A stretch of 64,000 nucleotides of DNA from Rickettsiaceae bacterium (GCA_021323225.1 JAJTCH010000005.1:1-64000), one strand, 5' to 3'; positions 1-8,256 are shown, counted from the stretch's first letter. Notes: generated from the sequence alone by a model not told the origin. Program-made: numbers and translations.

Positions 1-1383
1 TTTTGCAAACGAAACATGAAGCTATTTGGTGGTGATATTATTTGTGAATCTGAGCTTGGAAAATGGACTAGGTTTAGTTTGTTGTTTCCAATTCTTTCTA
101 AATCCGAAATCGAATTAGCAAAAACCGAATCCAGAAAAAGAAAAGTTCTTCTGGTTGATGATCAAGAAGTAAATCTGATAACTCTAAAATCAAAGATAGA
201 AAGAATCCTGCCTGACATCTCCTGTGATATTGCCAAAGGTGGGAAGGAAGCAATCAATATGGCAAAAGAAAACAAATATCACCTGATTTTAATGGATGTG
301 CAGATGCCAGAAACCAACGGAGTTGAGGCAGCAAGAAAGATCCGTCTTCATGATGATGAAGTGCCGATAATTGCCCTGACTTCACTAAGCAAGGAGCTGT
401 TTTTGGAAGAAATTGCAGCGGCGGTTTCCAAGAAAGATTTTAACTCTTATCTAAGCAAATTATCTGGCAGCAATCTTTTATACCGTACGGTCAGCAAATG
501 GATAATGGATTTGGAAGACCAGCTATCTTATGTGGGGACAAAGGAAGAATATCTGGAAGTTCTAAAAGATAAAAAAGCCATTCTTGCCGATGATGAAAGG
601 CTTAATCGCATGATGACTAAAAGGGTGCTAGAAAGTTCAGGGCTAGTTGTAGCTGAAGTAAATAACGGTAAAGAACTGATAGAATTATATAAAAACAGCC
701 TGGATGAAAATCACCAATCCAGCTTTGACATCATAATTACCGACATCAATATGCCACCGCATAATGGTGATGAGGCAGCAAAAGAAATCAGGAGATTGGA
801 AGCTATAAATAAAATAACCCATCATGACGAAATGCCAATCATTGCCCTTAGTGGTGATGGTAGAAAAGAAGATATCCATCATTTCTTTGAGTGCCAGATG
901 ACGGATTACTTTATTAAGGGTGGCAGGCCGGAGTTATTGATTAGGATTGTGGCTAATTATTTGCTTAAGAAAGAAACGGGAGGATTGGAGTCAAGTGATG
1001 CAGATAATAAAATTCCAACAAATAAAAATCATACAAATAGAAATCATACTATAAATCCCCACCTAAATCATGATAGATTTAAACATTTTACCAAAGAAGA
1101 ACAGGTATCACTTCTAAATCTATTCATCAAGGATACTGACGAAACCATATCAAAAATCATTGAAAGCAAAAATGCCGGAGATCAGGAAAGAACCTTATTC
1201 CATCTCCATACTATCAAAGGCACTGCTGCTAATATTGGAGCTGATAAATTGTTTGCTTATATCAAAACTATTGAACCGGAAATCAGAAGTGGTAATCCGC
1301 CACATGGGTGGTTTGAGGGGTTGGAGGTGGTCTATTCTGAATTAGAGAAGGAGATTGGGGAGATTTTGATCGGGCTAAGATAA
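1..1383 (+). CDS. Hybrid sensor histidine kinase, C-terminal part (5' end outside window)
   Basis: The reading frame is open from base 1, and the residues before the first Met (FCKRN, then MKLFGGDI and GKWTRFSLLFP) look like the last part of a histidine kinase ATPase domain, so the gene starts upstream of the window. Counting from the Met at base 16, a first receiver domain covers about 43-160 (acidic pair D48/D49, phosphoacceptor D94 in LMDVQMP). A second covers about 187-315 (D192/D193, D243 in ITDINMP, K301). A C-terminal HPt domain covers about 365-450, with H398 in HTIKG. The layout HATPase-REC-REC-HPt is that of a phosphorelay hybrid kinase. REC1 lacks an obvious Lys at the usual place, so it may be degenerate. 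It converges on lepB with a 17-base gap. The signal sensed is unknown. Confidence 0.85.
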   Translation, partial: FCKRNMKLFGGDIICESELGKWTRFSLLFPILSKSEIELAKTESRKRKVLLVDDQEVNLITLKSKIERILPDISCDIAKGGKEAINMAKENKYHLILMDVQMPETNGVEAARKIRLHDDEVPIIALTSLSKELFLEEIAAAVSKKDFNSYLSKLSGSNLLYRTVSKWIMDLEDQLSYVGTKEEYLEVLKDKKAILADDERLNRMMTKRVLESSGLVVAEVNNGKELIELYKNSLDENHQSSFDIIITDINMPPHNGDEAAKEIRRLEAINKITHHDEMPIIALSGDGRKEDIHHFFECQMTDYFIKGGRPELLIRIVANYLLKKETGGLESSDADNKIPTNKNHTNRNHTINPHLNHDRFKHFTKEEQVSLLNLFIKDTDETISKIIESKNAGDQERTLFHLHTIKGTAANIGADKLFAYIKTIEPEIRSGNPPHGWFEGLEVVYSELEKEIGEILIGLR

Positions 1384-1400
1384 TTTTGGTTATATCAAAG

Positions 1401-2138
1401 TTAACGAATAACCCGGAAAATTCTTCTCCATCTAATTTCATTCCAATTCCAAAATTGCCAGAAAGGTTTGGCATCGGAGAAAAATATTATATTGGCTTTT
1501 CCGACCAGATTTTCTTCAGGAACATAGCCAACCGCTTTTAAAAAACGGCTGTCTTGAGAATTGTCGCGATTGTCTCCCATCATGAAATAATGACCTTCCG
1601 GAACGATATAAATGCCGGTATTGTCTTGTGGAGTTTCTGTTTGGTCTAGAACTTCAATTCTTTTTCCTTCCGGCAAAATCTCGCTGAATCTTTTGGTTTT
1701 GCTGCCGTCTTCATCAATAAAATCATCCAGATATTCTTTAGCAACCGCTTCTTCATTGATAAAAACCTGACCATTTATCACTTGGATTTTATCTCCGGGC
1801 AAGCCAATCAGTCTTTTGATATAATTAACATCAGGGCTGGAAGGCAGGCGGAAAACAACTACATCACCTCTTTTTGGTTGTGAGGAAAAAATTCTGCCGG
1901 AGAATAAATTAGGAGAAAAAGGAAAAGAATATTTGCTATAGCCATAGCTGAATTTGGAAACGAAGATATAATCGCCAATCAGCAAATTGGCTTTCATGGA
2001 GCTGGACGGAATATGAAATGGCTCATATAAAAATGAGCGAATTATTGCAGCGCAAACAACCGCGATGATCAAAGTTTTGAAAAAACCATCATGATGCTGT
2101 TCTGGTTTTTTTGCTTTTACTTCTATTGATTTGGTCAT
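1401..2138 (-). CDS. lepB: Signal peptidase I
   Basis: Membrane-bound serine protease that removes signal peptides from exported pre-proteins. The 245-residue protein has one N-terminal membrane segment (about 20-37), then the catalytic Ser in PSSSMK (S47), the catalytic Lys in YIKRLIGLPGD (K108) and the conserved GDNRDNSQDSR box near the C-terminus. All S26 family hallmarks are present and the length is normal. Its ATG overlaps the TGA of the upstream gpmI (ATGA), which suggests translational coupling of the two genes. Confidence 0.95.
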   Translation of the reverse strand: MTKSIEVKAKKPEQHHDGFFKTLIIAVVCAAIIRSFLYEPFHIPSSSMKANLLIGDYIFVSKFSYGYSKYSFPFSPNLFSGRIFSSQPKRGDVVVFRLPSSPDVNYIKRLIGLPGDKIQVINGQVFINEEAVAKEYLDDFIDEDGSKTKRFSEILPEGKRIEVLDQTETPQDNTGIYIVPEGHYFMMGDNRDNSQDSRFLKAVGYVPEENLVGKANIIFFSDAKPFWQFWNWNEIRWRRIFRVIR

Positions 2139-3694
2139 TTAGTGATTAGGTTGGAGCCGCTCATTTCAGAGGGTTGATTGATATTCATTAAATCAAGAAT
2201 AGTTGGCGCAATGTCAGAAAGTTTGCCATTTTTCAGCTTAATAGTTTTGACATTATTGCCAATTAAAATGAATGGCACCGGATTAGTGGTGTGTGCGGTG
2301 TTTGGGTTGCCGGATTCATCAACCAGATCTTCAATATTACCGTGATCGGCAGAAATAATCATGATGCCGTCTTGCTGTAAAATTAAATCTTTCAACATCC
2401 CTAACTGTTCATCAATTGTTTCGCAAGCTTTGATGGAAGCGCAAATAACGCCACTATGTCCAACCATGTCCGGATTGGCATAATTGACGACGATAAAATC
2501 ATAGCCACCATTTTTTATTGCGTCGGATAATTTATTGCCAACTTCTTTTGCTGCCATTTCCGGTAATAAATCATAGGTCGCAACCGCTGGAGATTTGACC
2601 AAAATCCGGTCTTCTCCGGCGAAATTTTCTTCCCTTCCACCGCTAAAAAAGAAAGTGACATGGGCGTATTTTTCAGTTTCAGCAATTCTTAATTGTTTTA
2701 AGCCGAGCTCGGCAAAAACTTCTCCAAGCGAGTTTTTGATTGTTTCGGTTGGAAATAGGACTGAATAATATTGGTTCAATTTTGTTGAATATTCCGTCAT
2801 TGAGACAGTCGCACAAAATTTAATTTTTTTGGTTTGAAAATTGTTGAAATTTTCATCGAGCAAAGCGGTAGAAATTTCCCTGATTCTATCCGCTCTAAAA
2901 TTAGCGACCAGCAAAGCATCGCCATCTTTCATGCCTTGATAATTTTCGGCGCAAATTGGCAACAAAAATTCATCAGTTACATTATTTTTATAAGATTCTT
3001 CAACCGCCAAAACCGGATCAGAAAATTTTGCAGAAGAGTCAAGCGCAATTGATTCATATGCTAATTTAATGCGATCCCAATTATTGTCACGGTCCATCCC
3101 GTAATATCTGCCGCCAATTGAAGCAATGGTAACGGATTTAAGATTTTTGATTTCATCTTGCAATTTCTGCAAATAAATTTTGGCACTTTTCTGGGCAACA
3201 TCCCGTCCATCCAAGAAACAATGCAGTTTAACCTCAACATTATTTTCCGCCAAAATTTTTGCCAAAGCGACAATATGTGATTGATGAGAATGCACTCCGC
3301 CATCAGATAACAGGCCAACTAAATGACAAGCTCCACCTGATTTTTTGCATTCAAAAATAAGTTTTTGCAAATCCTGTTTTTGCTTCAAAGAACCATCTTT
3401 TATTGCTTGATCGATTTTTGGAAGATCCTGAAAAATTACTCTGCCGGACCCAATGCAAATATGCCCAACTTCTGAATTGCCCATTTGTCCTTCTGGCAAG
3501 CCAACATCCAACCCGGAAGTGCCAAGTTGCGAATGCGGAAAATTTTTAAGAATTTGATGATAATTAGGAGTTTTAGCTAAAGATATTGCGTTATCTTTTG
3601 AAGTTTCATCGCCAATTCCCCACCCGTCTAAAATGCAGAGCAGAACAGGTTTGGTAGGATTTTTTTGCTGGTTGTTTTTAAAGCTGTTTGACAC
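2135..3694 (-). CDS. gpmI: 2,3-bisphosphoglycerate-independent phosphoglycerate mutase
   Basis: Interconverts 3- and 2-phosphoglycerate in glycolysis or gluconeogenesis using two metal ions. The N-terminal CILDGWG metal-binding motif, the catalytic Ser in QMGNSEVGH, DGRDV, and the C-terminal SADHGNIEDL motif are all visible. I chose the GTG at 3694, giving 519 residues, which fits the usual 500-520. The frame stays open to a TTG at 3826, but that would add 44 residues without family similarity and would run into murB on the other strand. It is divergent from murB and followed by lepB with a 4-base overlap. The start is less certain than the identity. Confidence 0.93.
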   Translation of the reverse strand: MSNSFKNNQQKNPTKPVLLCILDGWGIGDETSKDNAISLAKTPNYHQILKNFPHSQLGTSGLDVGLPEGQMGNSEVGHICIGSGRVIFQDLPKIDQAIKDGSLKQKQDLQKLIFECKKSGGACHLVGLLSDGGVHSHQSHIVALAKILAENNVEVKLHCFLDGRDVAQKSAKIYLQKLQDEIKNLKSVTIASIGGRYYGMDRDNNWDRIKLAYESIALDSSAKFSDPVLAVEESYKNNVTDEFLLPICAENYQGMKDGDALLVANFRADRIREISTALLDENFNNFQTKKIKFCATVSMTEYSTKLNQYYSVLFPTETIKNSLGEVFAELGLKQLRIAETEKYAHVTFFFSGGREENFAGEDRILVKSPAVATYDLLPEMAAKEVGNKLSDAIKNGGYDFIVVNYANPDMVGHSGVICASIKACETIDEQLGMLKDLILQQDGIMIISADHGNIEDLVDESGNPNTAHTTNPVPFILIGNNVKTIKLKNGKLSDIAPTILDLMNINQPSEMSGSNLITK

Positions 3695-3759
3695 TAGATT
3701 ACGCGGTTTGTTTGGTTTAAACGAGCGCCGAATTATGAATTTTATTCCCCTTAAAATCA

Positions 3760-4659
3760 ATGTTTGAAACAGCCTCCAATCTTCCCAAAGTGCGTGGCAC
3801 TTACCGTATGAATGCCGATTTATCAAAAACCAATTGGTTTAGAGTTGGCGGTAAGGCGCAGGTTTTATTTTTGCCAAAAGATGTGGATGATTTGGCATTT
3901 TTTCTGGCAAATAAACCGCAAAATTTACCGGTTAATATTTTGGGTGTAGGTTCAAATATCATCATTCGTGATGGCGGTGTAGAAGGTGTTGTCATCAAGC
4001 TTGGCGGCAATTTTGCCAAAATCAGTCATCAAGATAATTTAGTGACAATTGGCGCTGGATGTCTTTGCTACAATGCTGCGCTTTATTCCAAAATTAACGG
4101 ACTTTCCGGTATAGAATTTCTATCTGGTGTTCCGGGAGGGATTGGTGGAGCAATTGCAATGAATGCCGGATGTTATGGGGCGGATGTTTCGGGTGTTTTG
4201 GCCCGGGCTACCGCTGTCAATCCTGATGGAAAGATTATAATGCTGGAAAATTCTGATTTCGGTTTCAAATATCGCGGCAATTCCCTGCCAAAAGATTTAA
4301 TTTTTGTTGAAGGGGTTTTTAGGGTTGAAACTAGCAGTTCGGAAGAGGTTGGAAAAACAATGGCTGAGTTGAATAAAAAACGCGAAGAAAGCCAGCCAAT
4401 CAGATCCAAAACCGGTGGCAGCACTTTTAAAAATCCGCCGGGAGATAAAAAAGCCTGGCAATTAATTGATGAAGCAGGATGTCGCGGAATGAAAGTGGGT
4501 GATGCTCAAATGTCAGAAAAGCACTGCAATTTTATGATCAATACCGGCAATGCCAAAGCTAAGGATTTGATTGATTTGATGAACAAAGTGATTGATGCGG
4601 TGAGAGAGAAGAGTGGGATTACTTTGGAAAGTGAGTTGAGGATAATTGGGAAGGAGTAG
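3760..4659 (+). CDS. murB: UDP-N-acetylenolpyruvoylglucosamine reductase
   Basis: FAD enzyme that reduces UDP-GlcNAc-enolpyruvate to UDP-MurNAc, the second committed step of peptidoglycan synthesis. In the 299 residues the FAD-binding segment GVGSNIIIRDGG, the GGAIAMNAGCYG loop, the catalytic Ser region GGSTFKNP and the C-terminal Glu region LESELRIIG are visible. The N-terminal LPKVRGTY...NWFRVGGKA stretch is as expected for alphaproteobacterial MurB, which supports the ATG at 3760. It is divergent from gpmI, and the two candidate starts are 65 bases apart. Confidence 0.95.
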   Translation: MFETASNLPKVRGTYRMNADLSKTNWFRVGGKAQVLFLPKDVDDLAFFLANKPQNLPVNILGVGSNIIIRDGGVEGVVIKLGGNFAKISHQDNLVTIGAGCLCYNAALYSKINGLSGIEFLSGVPGGIGGAIAMNAGCYGADVSGVLARATAVNPDGKIIMLENSDFGFKYRGNSLPKDLIFVEGVFRVETSSSEEVGKTMAELNKKREESQPIRSKTGGSTFKNPPGDKKAWQLIDEAGCRGMKVGDAQMSEKHCNFMINTGNAKAKDLIDLMNKVIDAVREKSGITLESELRIIGKE

Positions 4660-4694
4660 GGCCTATTCGAATTATATTTCTTTTGTTAATCTCT

Positions 4695-4808
4695 CTGGAT
4701 TGCCACGTCGCTGGCTGCGCACGCTCCTCGCAATGACGGCGTCAGAGATTCCTGCATTAAAATTTCCCACATCGTCATTGCGAGGAGCAAAGCGACGCGG
4801 CAATCCAG
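4695..4808. repeat. Dispersed inverted repeat, copy 1
   Basis: The left arm begins CTGGATTGCCACGTCGC and the right arm ends with its near-perfect reverse complement (GCGACGCGGCAATCCAG). Both arms continue into CTCCTCGCAATGACG and CGTCATTGCGAGGAG. The left arm carries 11 extra bases (GGCTGCGCACG) that break the symmetry. A second copy with the same arms and the same insertion lies at 45835-45944, and a decayed half copy lies at 61101-61137. The central spacer differs between copies. It is intergenic, between murB and tRNA-Gly, and has no transposase. Confidence 0.9.
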
Positions 4809-4854
4809 AAGTAATTGAATTAGCTAAGAAAAACCAAGGAAAGGATTAAATGAA

Positions 4855-4928
4855 TGGAGCGGGTGAAGGGAATCGAACCCTCACGGCCAGCTTGGAAGGC
4901 TGGAACTCTACCATTGAGCTACACCCGC
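4855..4928 (-). tRNA. tRNA-Gly (anticodon TCC)
   Basis: The reverse strand folds as a cloverleaf: acceptor GCGGGTG/CACCCGC, D-arm with GCTC/GAGT, anticodon stem CCAGC/GCTGG with loop CTTCCAA (anticodon TCC), and a T-arm containing GGTTCGATTCC. The discriminator is T and the CCA end is encoded at 4855-4857. It is the last gene of a tRNA-Tyr, lipoprotein, tRNA-Gly run on this strand. Confidence 0.95.
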
Positions 4929-4935
4929 AAAATTT

Positions 4936-5226
4936 TTATTCTCCGTAAACTACCGTGCAAGTTCTATTAAAAAGAATGAAAAAATCAGCTTGATTATCAG
5001 TCAATAACACTTTTTTGAAACGAGCATTTCTTGCAATTGTTACAACAGAAATATCAGATCCTGAAAAAGGAGGAAGCCAAAAAGGGCCGTAAGCGCATTT
5101 TCTTTCTTCTTTTTTAATGTCAGTTGCAAAATTGATTGTATTAGTTGGCGTCATGTTAACCGATGGAGTGTACTTAATGCCACACGAAGCTAAAAACAAC
5201 ACAGAAAATAAAAAGAGTTTTTTCAT
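4936..5226 (-). CDS. Small lipoprotein, possibly TRL-like
   Basis: The 96-residue protein starts MKKLFLFSVLFLASCG, a lipoprotein signal peptide with lipobox LASC and acylated Cys at about residue 15. The rest contains a Cys-Ala-Tyr-Gly motif, the stretch SGSDISVVTIARNA and a C-terminal TCTVVYG. That layout resembles the TRL-like family of small lipoproteins (a Cys-Gly region, GDASI-like stretch, C-terminal IVYG), but this is pattern recognition only. The gene sits between tRNA-Tyr (32 bases upstream) and tRNA-Gly (7 bases downstream) on the same strand and is probably in one transcript with them. Function unknown. Confidence 0.7.
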   Translation of the reverse strand: MKKLFLFSVLFLASCGIKYTPSVNMTPTNTINFATDIKKEERKCAYGPFWLPPFSGSDISVVTIARNARFKKVLLTDNQADFFILFNRTCTVVYGE

Positions 5227-5258
5227 TTTTTAATTATTTCTTTTTTTAATTATTTAAG

Positions 5259-5344
5259 TGGTGGAGAGGGCAGGATTTGAACCTGCGAACGCTTACGCGG
5301 ACAGATTTACAGTCTGTTGCCATTGACCACTCGGCCACCTCTCC
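5259..5344 (-). tRNA. tRNA-Tyr (anticodon GTA)
   Basis: The reverse strand gives a class II tRNA: acceptor GGAGAGG/CCTCTCC, anticodon stem CAGAC/ATCTG-type with GTA in the loop, a long variable arm (CGCGTAAGCG) and a T-arm with GGTTCGAATCC. The discriminator is A and CCA is encoded at 5259-5261. The 5' end directly abuts a large palindrome (5345-5491). Confidence 0.95.
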
Positions 5345-5491
5345 AAAAAACTATTTTCTATCTCTAACTAGGATGAACATAAATAAGGTGTTCGCTCTGC
5401 TTCCGGTGCTCACGTACAAAAAGTACGCTGCGCGCCAGTTCTCGCAAACACCTCATTTCTGTGCATCCTAGCGAGATATAAAATAGTTTTT
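5345..5491. repeat. Large imperfect palindrome upstream of tRNA-Tyr
   Basis: The left arm (5345-5392) and right arm (5442-5491) are reverse complements over nearly 50 bases: CAAAAACTATTTT, then TATCTC, CTAGGATG, AAAT.AGGTGTT in the left arm reappear inverted in the right arm with a few mismatches and a 3-base gap. The centre contains a small palindrome, ACGTAC-AAAA-GTACG. No open frame of note is present. It lies between the predicted promoter at 5555-5583 and tRNA-Tyr, so it would be transcribed as a long hairpin in the leader. It may be a MITE-like or REP-like element. Confidence 0.85.
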
Positions 5492-5554
5492 GCCCCCGAA
5501 AAACTATCGGAGAGCTTGATATTGCTTTTTTCAGCTAAACAAATGAGGGGCGAA

Positions 5555-5583
5555 TTTTTAAATGATAAAACTCTATAAGTCAA
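5555..5583 (-). promoter_or_regulatory. Candidate promoter for the tRNA-Tyr run
   Basis: On the reverse strand TTGACT (5583-5578), a 17-base spacer, then TAAAAA (5560-5555), followed directly by TTCGCCCCTC. The -35 box lies within the last codons of hda. The same C-rich tract follows the -10 boxes of the rRNA and tRNA-Arg promoters in this window. No start site is known. Confidence 0.55.
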
Positions 5584-6253
5584 TCATCCGTTTTTTGCCA
5601 AAGATTTGTTTGACTAGTGGTACAGTCACTCCGCTTCTTTTCTCTGCTGAAAAAAATTCCAACATTCTAATTGCATCATGCAGGGCGGTGAAATTGCGAT
5701 CCAGGTTTTTTGCTAAAAAATCGATTACTTTTGTATCAACTTTTACTTGTCTGGAAGAAAAATTCTTGATCAAAAGCATTTTGATTAAATCATCATCCGG
5801 ATCGTCAATTTCTATCTGGAAGATGTTTTTAAGTCTGGAGTTTAAATCTTCAATTTTGATATTGATTTGGTTTAACTTTATGGAAGAAGTCAGCAATAAA
5901 TAAGAGGATTTTTCAGCTATCAGATTAAAAATTTGCAGCAAAAGTTCCTGGTTTTTTATCTGGTCAACATCTTCTACAATGTAGAAATGTTTTGCTCTAA
6001 TCACCCTCACCAAATTGGTATTTTCCAGTTCCTTTAAATCCAAAAATTCTGCCTCGGTTTTCTTTTTCCAGATATTGGCCAGATAAGTTTTTCCACCAAA
6101 TTTTGGTGCACATATGGCAAAGATTTTCGGTAAATTTTCATCACCGATTCGATAATTTTGAATTAGTTGAAATGCTTCATGATTGCAGGAAGAAACTACA
6201 AAATCTTCCGCTAAATATTTCTCGTGGAATGGGAAATCAAAGGCGAGCTGCAA
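5573..6253 (-). CDS. hda: DnaA-related protein, Hda/HdaA type
   Basis: A 226-residue protein resembling the AAA+ core of DnaA without its N-terminal or DNA-binding domains. It begins QLAFDFP, close to the sliding-clamp-binding peptide typical of Hda (QL.L.F/P). It has a weak P-loop (APKFGGKTYL, with Ala for the first Gly), a Walker B-like FYIVEDVDQI, a sensor I region LLLTSS and a lid segment ending at LEFFSAEKR. Members of this family promote hydrolysis of DnaA-bound ATP together with the clamp and so limit initiation. It is transcribed alone, divergent from lpdA. Confidence 0.85.
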   Translation of the reverse strand: MQLAFDFPFHEKYLAEDFVVSSCNHEAFQLIQNYRIGDENLPKIFAICAPKFGGKTYLANIWKKKTEAEFLDLKELENTNLVRVIRAKHFYIVEDVDQIKNQELLLQIFNLIAEKSSYLLLTSSIKLNQINIKIEDLNSRLKNIFQIEIDDPDDDLIKMLLIKNFSSRQVKVDTKVIDFLAKNLDRNFTALHDAIRMLEFFSAEKRSGVTVPLVKQIFGKKRMIDL

Positions 6254-6328
6254 AGCAAAAATAAATTGAGTTTTGAGGAAAGGCGGCTAATTTAACCAGT
6301 CTCTAATTAATTACTAATATATTTTTCT

Positions 6329-7744
6329 ATGTCTAAGAAATTTGATCTTTGCGTTATTGGTGCCGGTCCAGGCGGTTATGTTGCGGCAATTAGGGCTGCC
6401 CAACTTGGTTTAAAAGTAGTCGTGGTTGAGGGAAATCACCTTGGCGGTATTTGCCTCAATTGGGGTTGTATTCCAACCAAAGCTTTGCTTCGTTGTTCGG
6501 AAATTAACCATCTTCTTCATAATTTGGACCAATTTGGCTTTTCTGCCAAAGAAGTGAAATTTGATTTTGCCAAGATCATTGAAAGATCAAGAAATGTTTC
6601 TAAAAAATTAAGCTCAGGAATTGCCGGCTTGCTCAAGAAAAACAAGGTTGAGGTGATTGACGGTTTTGCAAAAATTACCGCTAAAAACAAAGTTTCAGTT
6701 CAAAAAGATGGTAAGGAAATTGAACAAATTGAGGCTGAAAATATCATTATTGCAACTGGCGCTAGAGCCAGAGATATTCCCGGAATGGAAGCTGATGGTG
6801 AATTGATCTGGAATTACAGAACTGCCATGACGCCAAAATCAATGCCAAAATCAATTTTAGTGGTAGGCAGCGGTGCTATTGGGGTTGAATTTGCCTCATT
6901 TTATAAAAATATGGGAGTGGAAGTTACCGTCATTGAAATGGCAGAAAATATTTTGCCGGTTGAAGATGAGGAAATTTCTAAATTGGCTAGAAAATCTTTT
7001 GAAAAACAGGATATTAAAATCCACACTTCTGCAGGTCTGAAGGCAATTAAGAAAGGCAAAAATGAAATTACTGCTACGGTTGAAATTGCTGGTAAAGCAG
7101 AAGAAATAAAGGCCGAAAGAGTGATTATGGCGGTTGGTATTGTGCCAAATACTGAAAATTTGGGATTAGAAAAAACTAAAATTAAACTTGATCGCGGCCA
7201 TATCAAAACTGATCAATATTTACAAACTGATGAACCGGGCATTTATGCTATCGGCGATGTTGCTTCCGCTCCTTGGTTGGCTCATAAAGCATCTCATGAA
7301 GGTGTTATTGCGGCAGAAAAGATTGCTGAGAAAATGGGTAAATATAAAGCTAAAGATACTCACCCGATAAAAAGAGAAAATATTCCGGGCTGTACCTATT
7401 CAATGCCACAAATTGCTTCTATTGGCCTAACCGAAAAGCGCGCCAAAGAAATGGGCTATAAAATTAAAGTTGGCCGTTTCCCATATATGGCTAATGGTAA
7501 GGCAATTGCGATGGGAGAAACTGAAGGTTTGATCAAGACTATTTTTGATGAAAAAACCGGTGAATTATTAGGTGCTCATTTAATTGGGGCAGAAGTGACT
7601 GAAATGATCCAAGGCTATATTATTGGAAAACAGGCTGAATTAACTGAGCTTGATTTTATGCATACCATATTTCCTCATCCAACATTGTCGGAGATGATGC
7701 ATGAGTCGGTCTTAGATGCATTCGGTAAGGTAATTCATTTTTAA
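6329..7744 (+). CDS. lpdA: Dihydrolipoyl dehydrogenase
   Basis: E3 flavoenzyme of the pyruvate and 2-oxoglutarate dehydrogenase complexes, which reoxidises dihydrolipoamide with NAD+. The 471 residues show the FAD site IGAGPGGYVAAIRAAQLG (about 10-27), the redox disulfide in GGICLNWGCIPTKAL (C42, C47), the NAD site VVGSGAIGVEFASFY, the second FAD motif YAIGDVA and the C-terminal HPTLSEMMHE with the catalytic His-Glu. No other complex subunits are adjacent. The start is the ATG at 6329, with FDLCVIGAGPGG right after it. Confidence 0.96.
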   Translation: MSKKFDLCVIGAGPGGYVAAIRAAQLGLKVVVVEGNHLGGICLNWGCIPTKALLRCSEINHLLHNLDQFGFSAKEVKFDFAKIIERSRNVSKKLSSGIAGLLKKNKVEVIDGFAKITAKNKVSVQKDGKEIEQIEAENIIIATGARARDIPGMEADGELIWNYRTAMTPKSMPKSILVVGSGAIGVEFASFYKNMGVEVTVIEMAENILPVEDEEISKLARKSFEKQDIKIHTSAGLKAIKKGKNEITATVEIAGKAEEIKAERVIMAVGIVPNTENLGLEKTKIKLDRGHIKTDQYLQTDEPGIYAIGDVASAPWLAHKASHEGVIAAEKIAEKMGKYKAKDTHPIKRENIPGCTYSMPQIASIGLTEKRAKEMGYKIKVGRFPYMANGKAIAMGETEGLIKTIFDEKTGELLGAHLIGAEVTEMIQGYIIGKQAELTELDFMHTIFPHPTLSEMMHESVLDAFGKVIHF

Positions 7745-7772
7745 TTGACAAAATAAAACGGAATATTATCTT
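7745..7772 (+). promoter_or_regulatory. Possible promoter for the Ala/Lys-rich exported protein
   Basis: TTGACA at 7745-7750, immediately after the lpdA stop codon, then a 16-base spacer and TATCTT at 7767-7772. It would leave a leader of about 110 bases that contains two small inverted repeats (TTTGAGTT/AACTCAAA and AAAACAC/GTGTTTT). The -10 match is only fair. Confidence 0.35.
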
Positions 7773-7888
7773 CTTTCGACCTTTGAGTTCTTTGGGAGTT
7801 TATCTTAAATAACTCAAAACACCGCGACTGTGTTTTCAAGACTATGCACGGTTTAATCTCTTATTAAAAATCATATTTTACATCAATT

Positions 7889-8182
7889 ATGAAAAAACTA
7901 GTACTAGCTGCTGCTTTGGTTCTTGCAGCAAACTCTGCTTTTGCTCAAGCTACTGCTCCAGCTGCTAAAGCTGAAAAAGCTCCAGCTGCTAAAACTGAAG
8001 CTGCTAAAGCTCCTAAAGCTGAAGTTAAAACTGATGCTAAAGCTGCTCCAGCTGCTGCTTCTACTGAAGCTGCTCCAGCTGCTGAAAAAGCTCCAGTTAA
8101 AAAGAAAAGAAAAAAAGCTGCTAAAGTTGAAGCTACTTCTACCGAAGCTCCAGCTGCAACTACTGATGCTGCTAAAAAATAG
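7889..8182 (+). CDS. Small exported Ala/Lys/Pro-rich low-complexity protein
   Basis: The 97-residue protein has a clear Sec signal peptide (MKKLVLAAALVLAANSAFA, cleavage before QAT). The mature part is built almost only of Ala, Lys, Pro, Glu and Thr, with loose repeats of APAAKAEKAP type and a basic KKKRKKAAK patch at about 74-82. It is probably disordered in the periplasm. Codon use is strongly biased to GCT and AAA. It resembles histone-H1-like or TonB-linker-like compositions, but no domain can be named. It has its own intergenic spaces on both sides and a good terminator at 8206. Confidence 0.8.
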   Translation: MKKLVLAAALVLAANSAFAQATAPAAKAEKAPAAKTEAAKAPKAEVKTDAKAAPAAASTEAAPAAEKAPVKKKRKKAAKVEATSTEAPAATTDAAKK

Positions 8183-8205
8183 TTTATAACTACTCTATTT
8201 TAGAA

Positions 8206-8243
8206 GCCGGGCTAGCCAATTGGTTAGTCCGGTTTTCTTTTTT
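8206..8243 (+). terminator. Rho-independent terminator
   Basis: A 13-bp stem starting CCGGGCTAGCC and ending GGTTAGTCCGG (with two G-T pairs) is followed by TTTTCTTTTTT. It lies 24 bases after the stop codon of the Ala/Lys-rich protein gene. Confidence 0.9.
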
Positions 8244-8256
8244 GTAAATCTCTCAG

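Noticed and set aside
3695-3826. N-terminal extension of gpmI to a TTG at 3826
   Set aside because: The added residues are not mutase-like and overlap the murB coding region and the divergent promoter space.
4646-4849. Open frame of 67 residues across the 4695 repeat
   Set aside because: It consists mostly of repeat arms, with no ribosome binding site or family likeness.
4695-5491. CRISPR array or attachment site in the repeat and tRNA block
   Set aside because: Repeats are inverted pairs, not regularly spaced direct repeats. No integrase gene or duplicated tRNA end was found.
7923-8189. Open frame of 88 residues, almost all Leu and Lys, inside the Ala/Lys-rich gene
   Set aside because: It is the +1 reading of GCT/AAA repeats. 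The overlapping frame has a proper signal peptide, so this one is a by-product.
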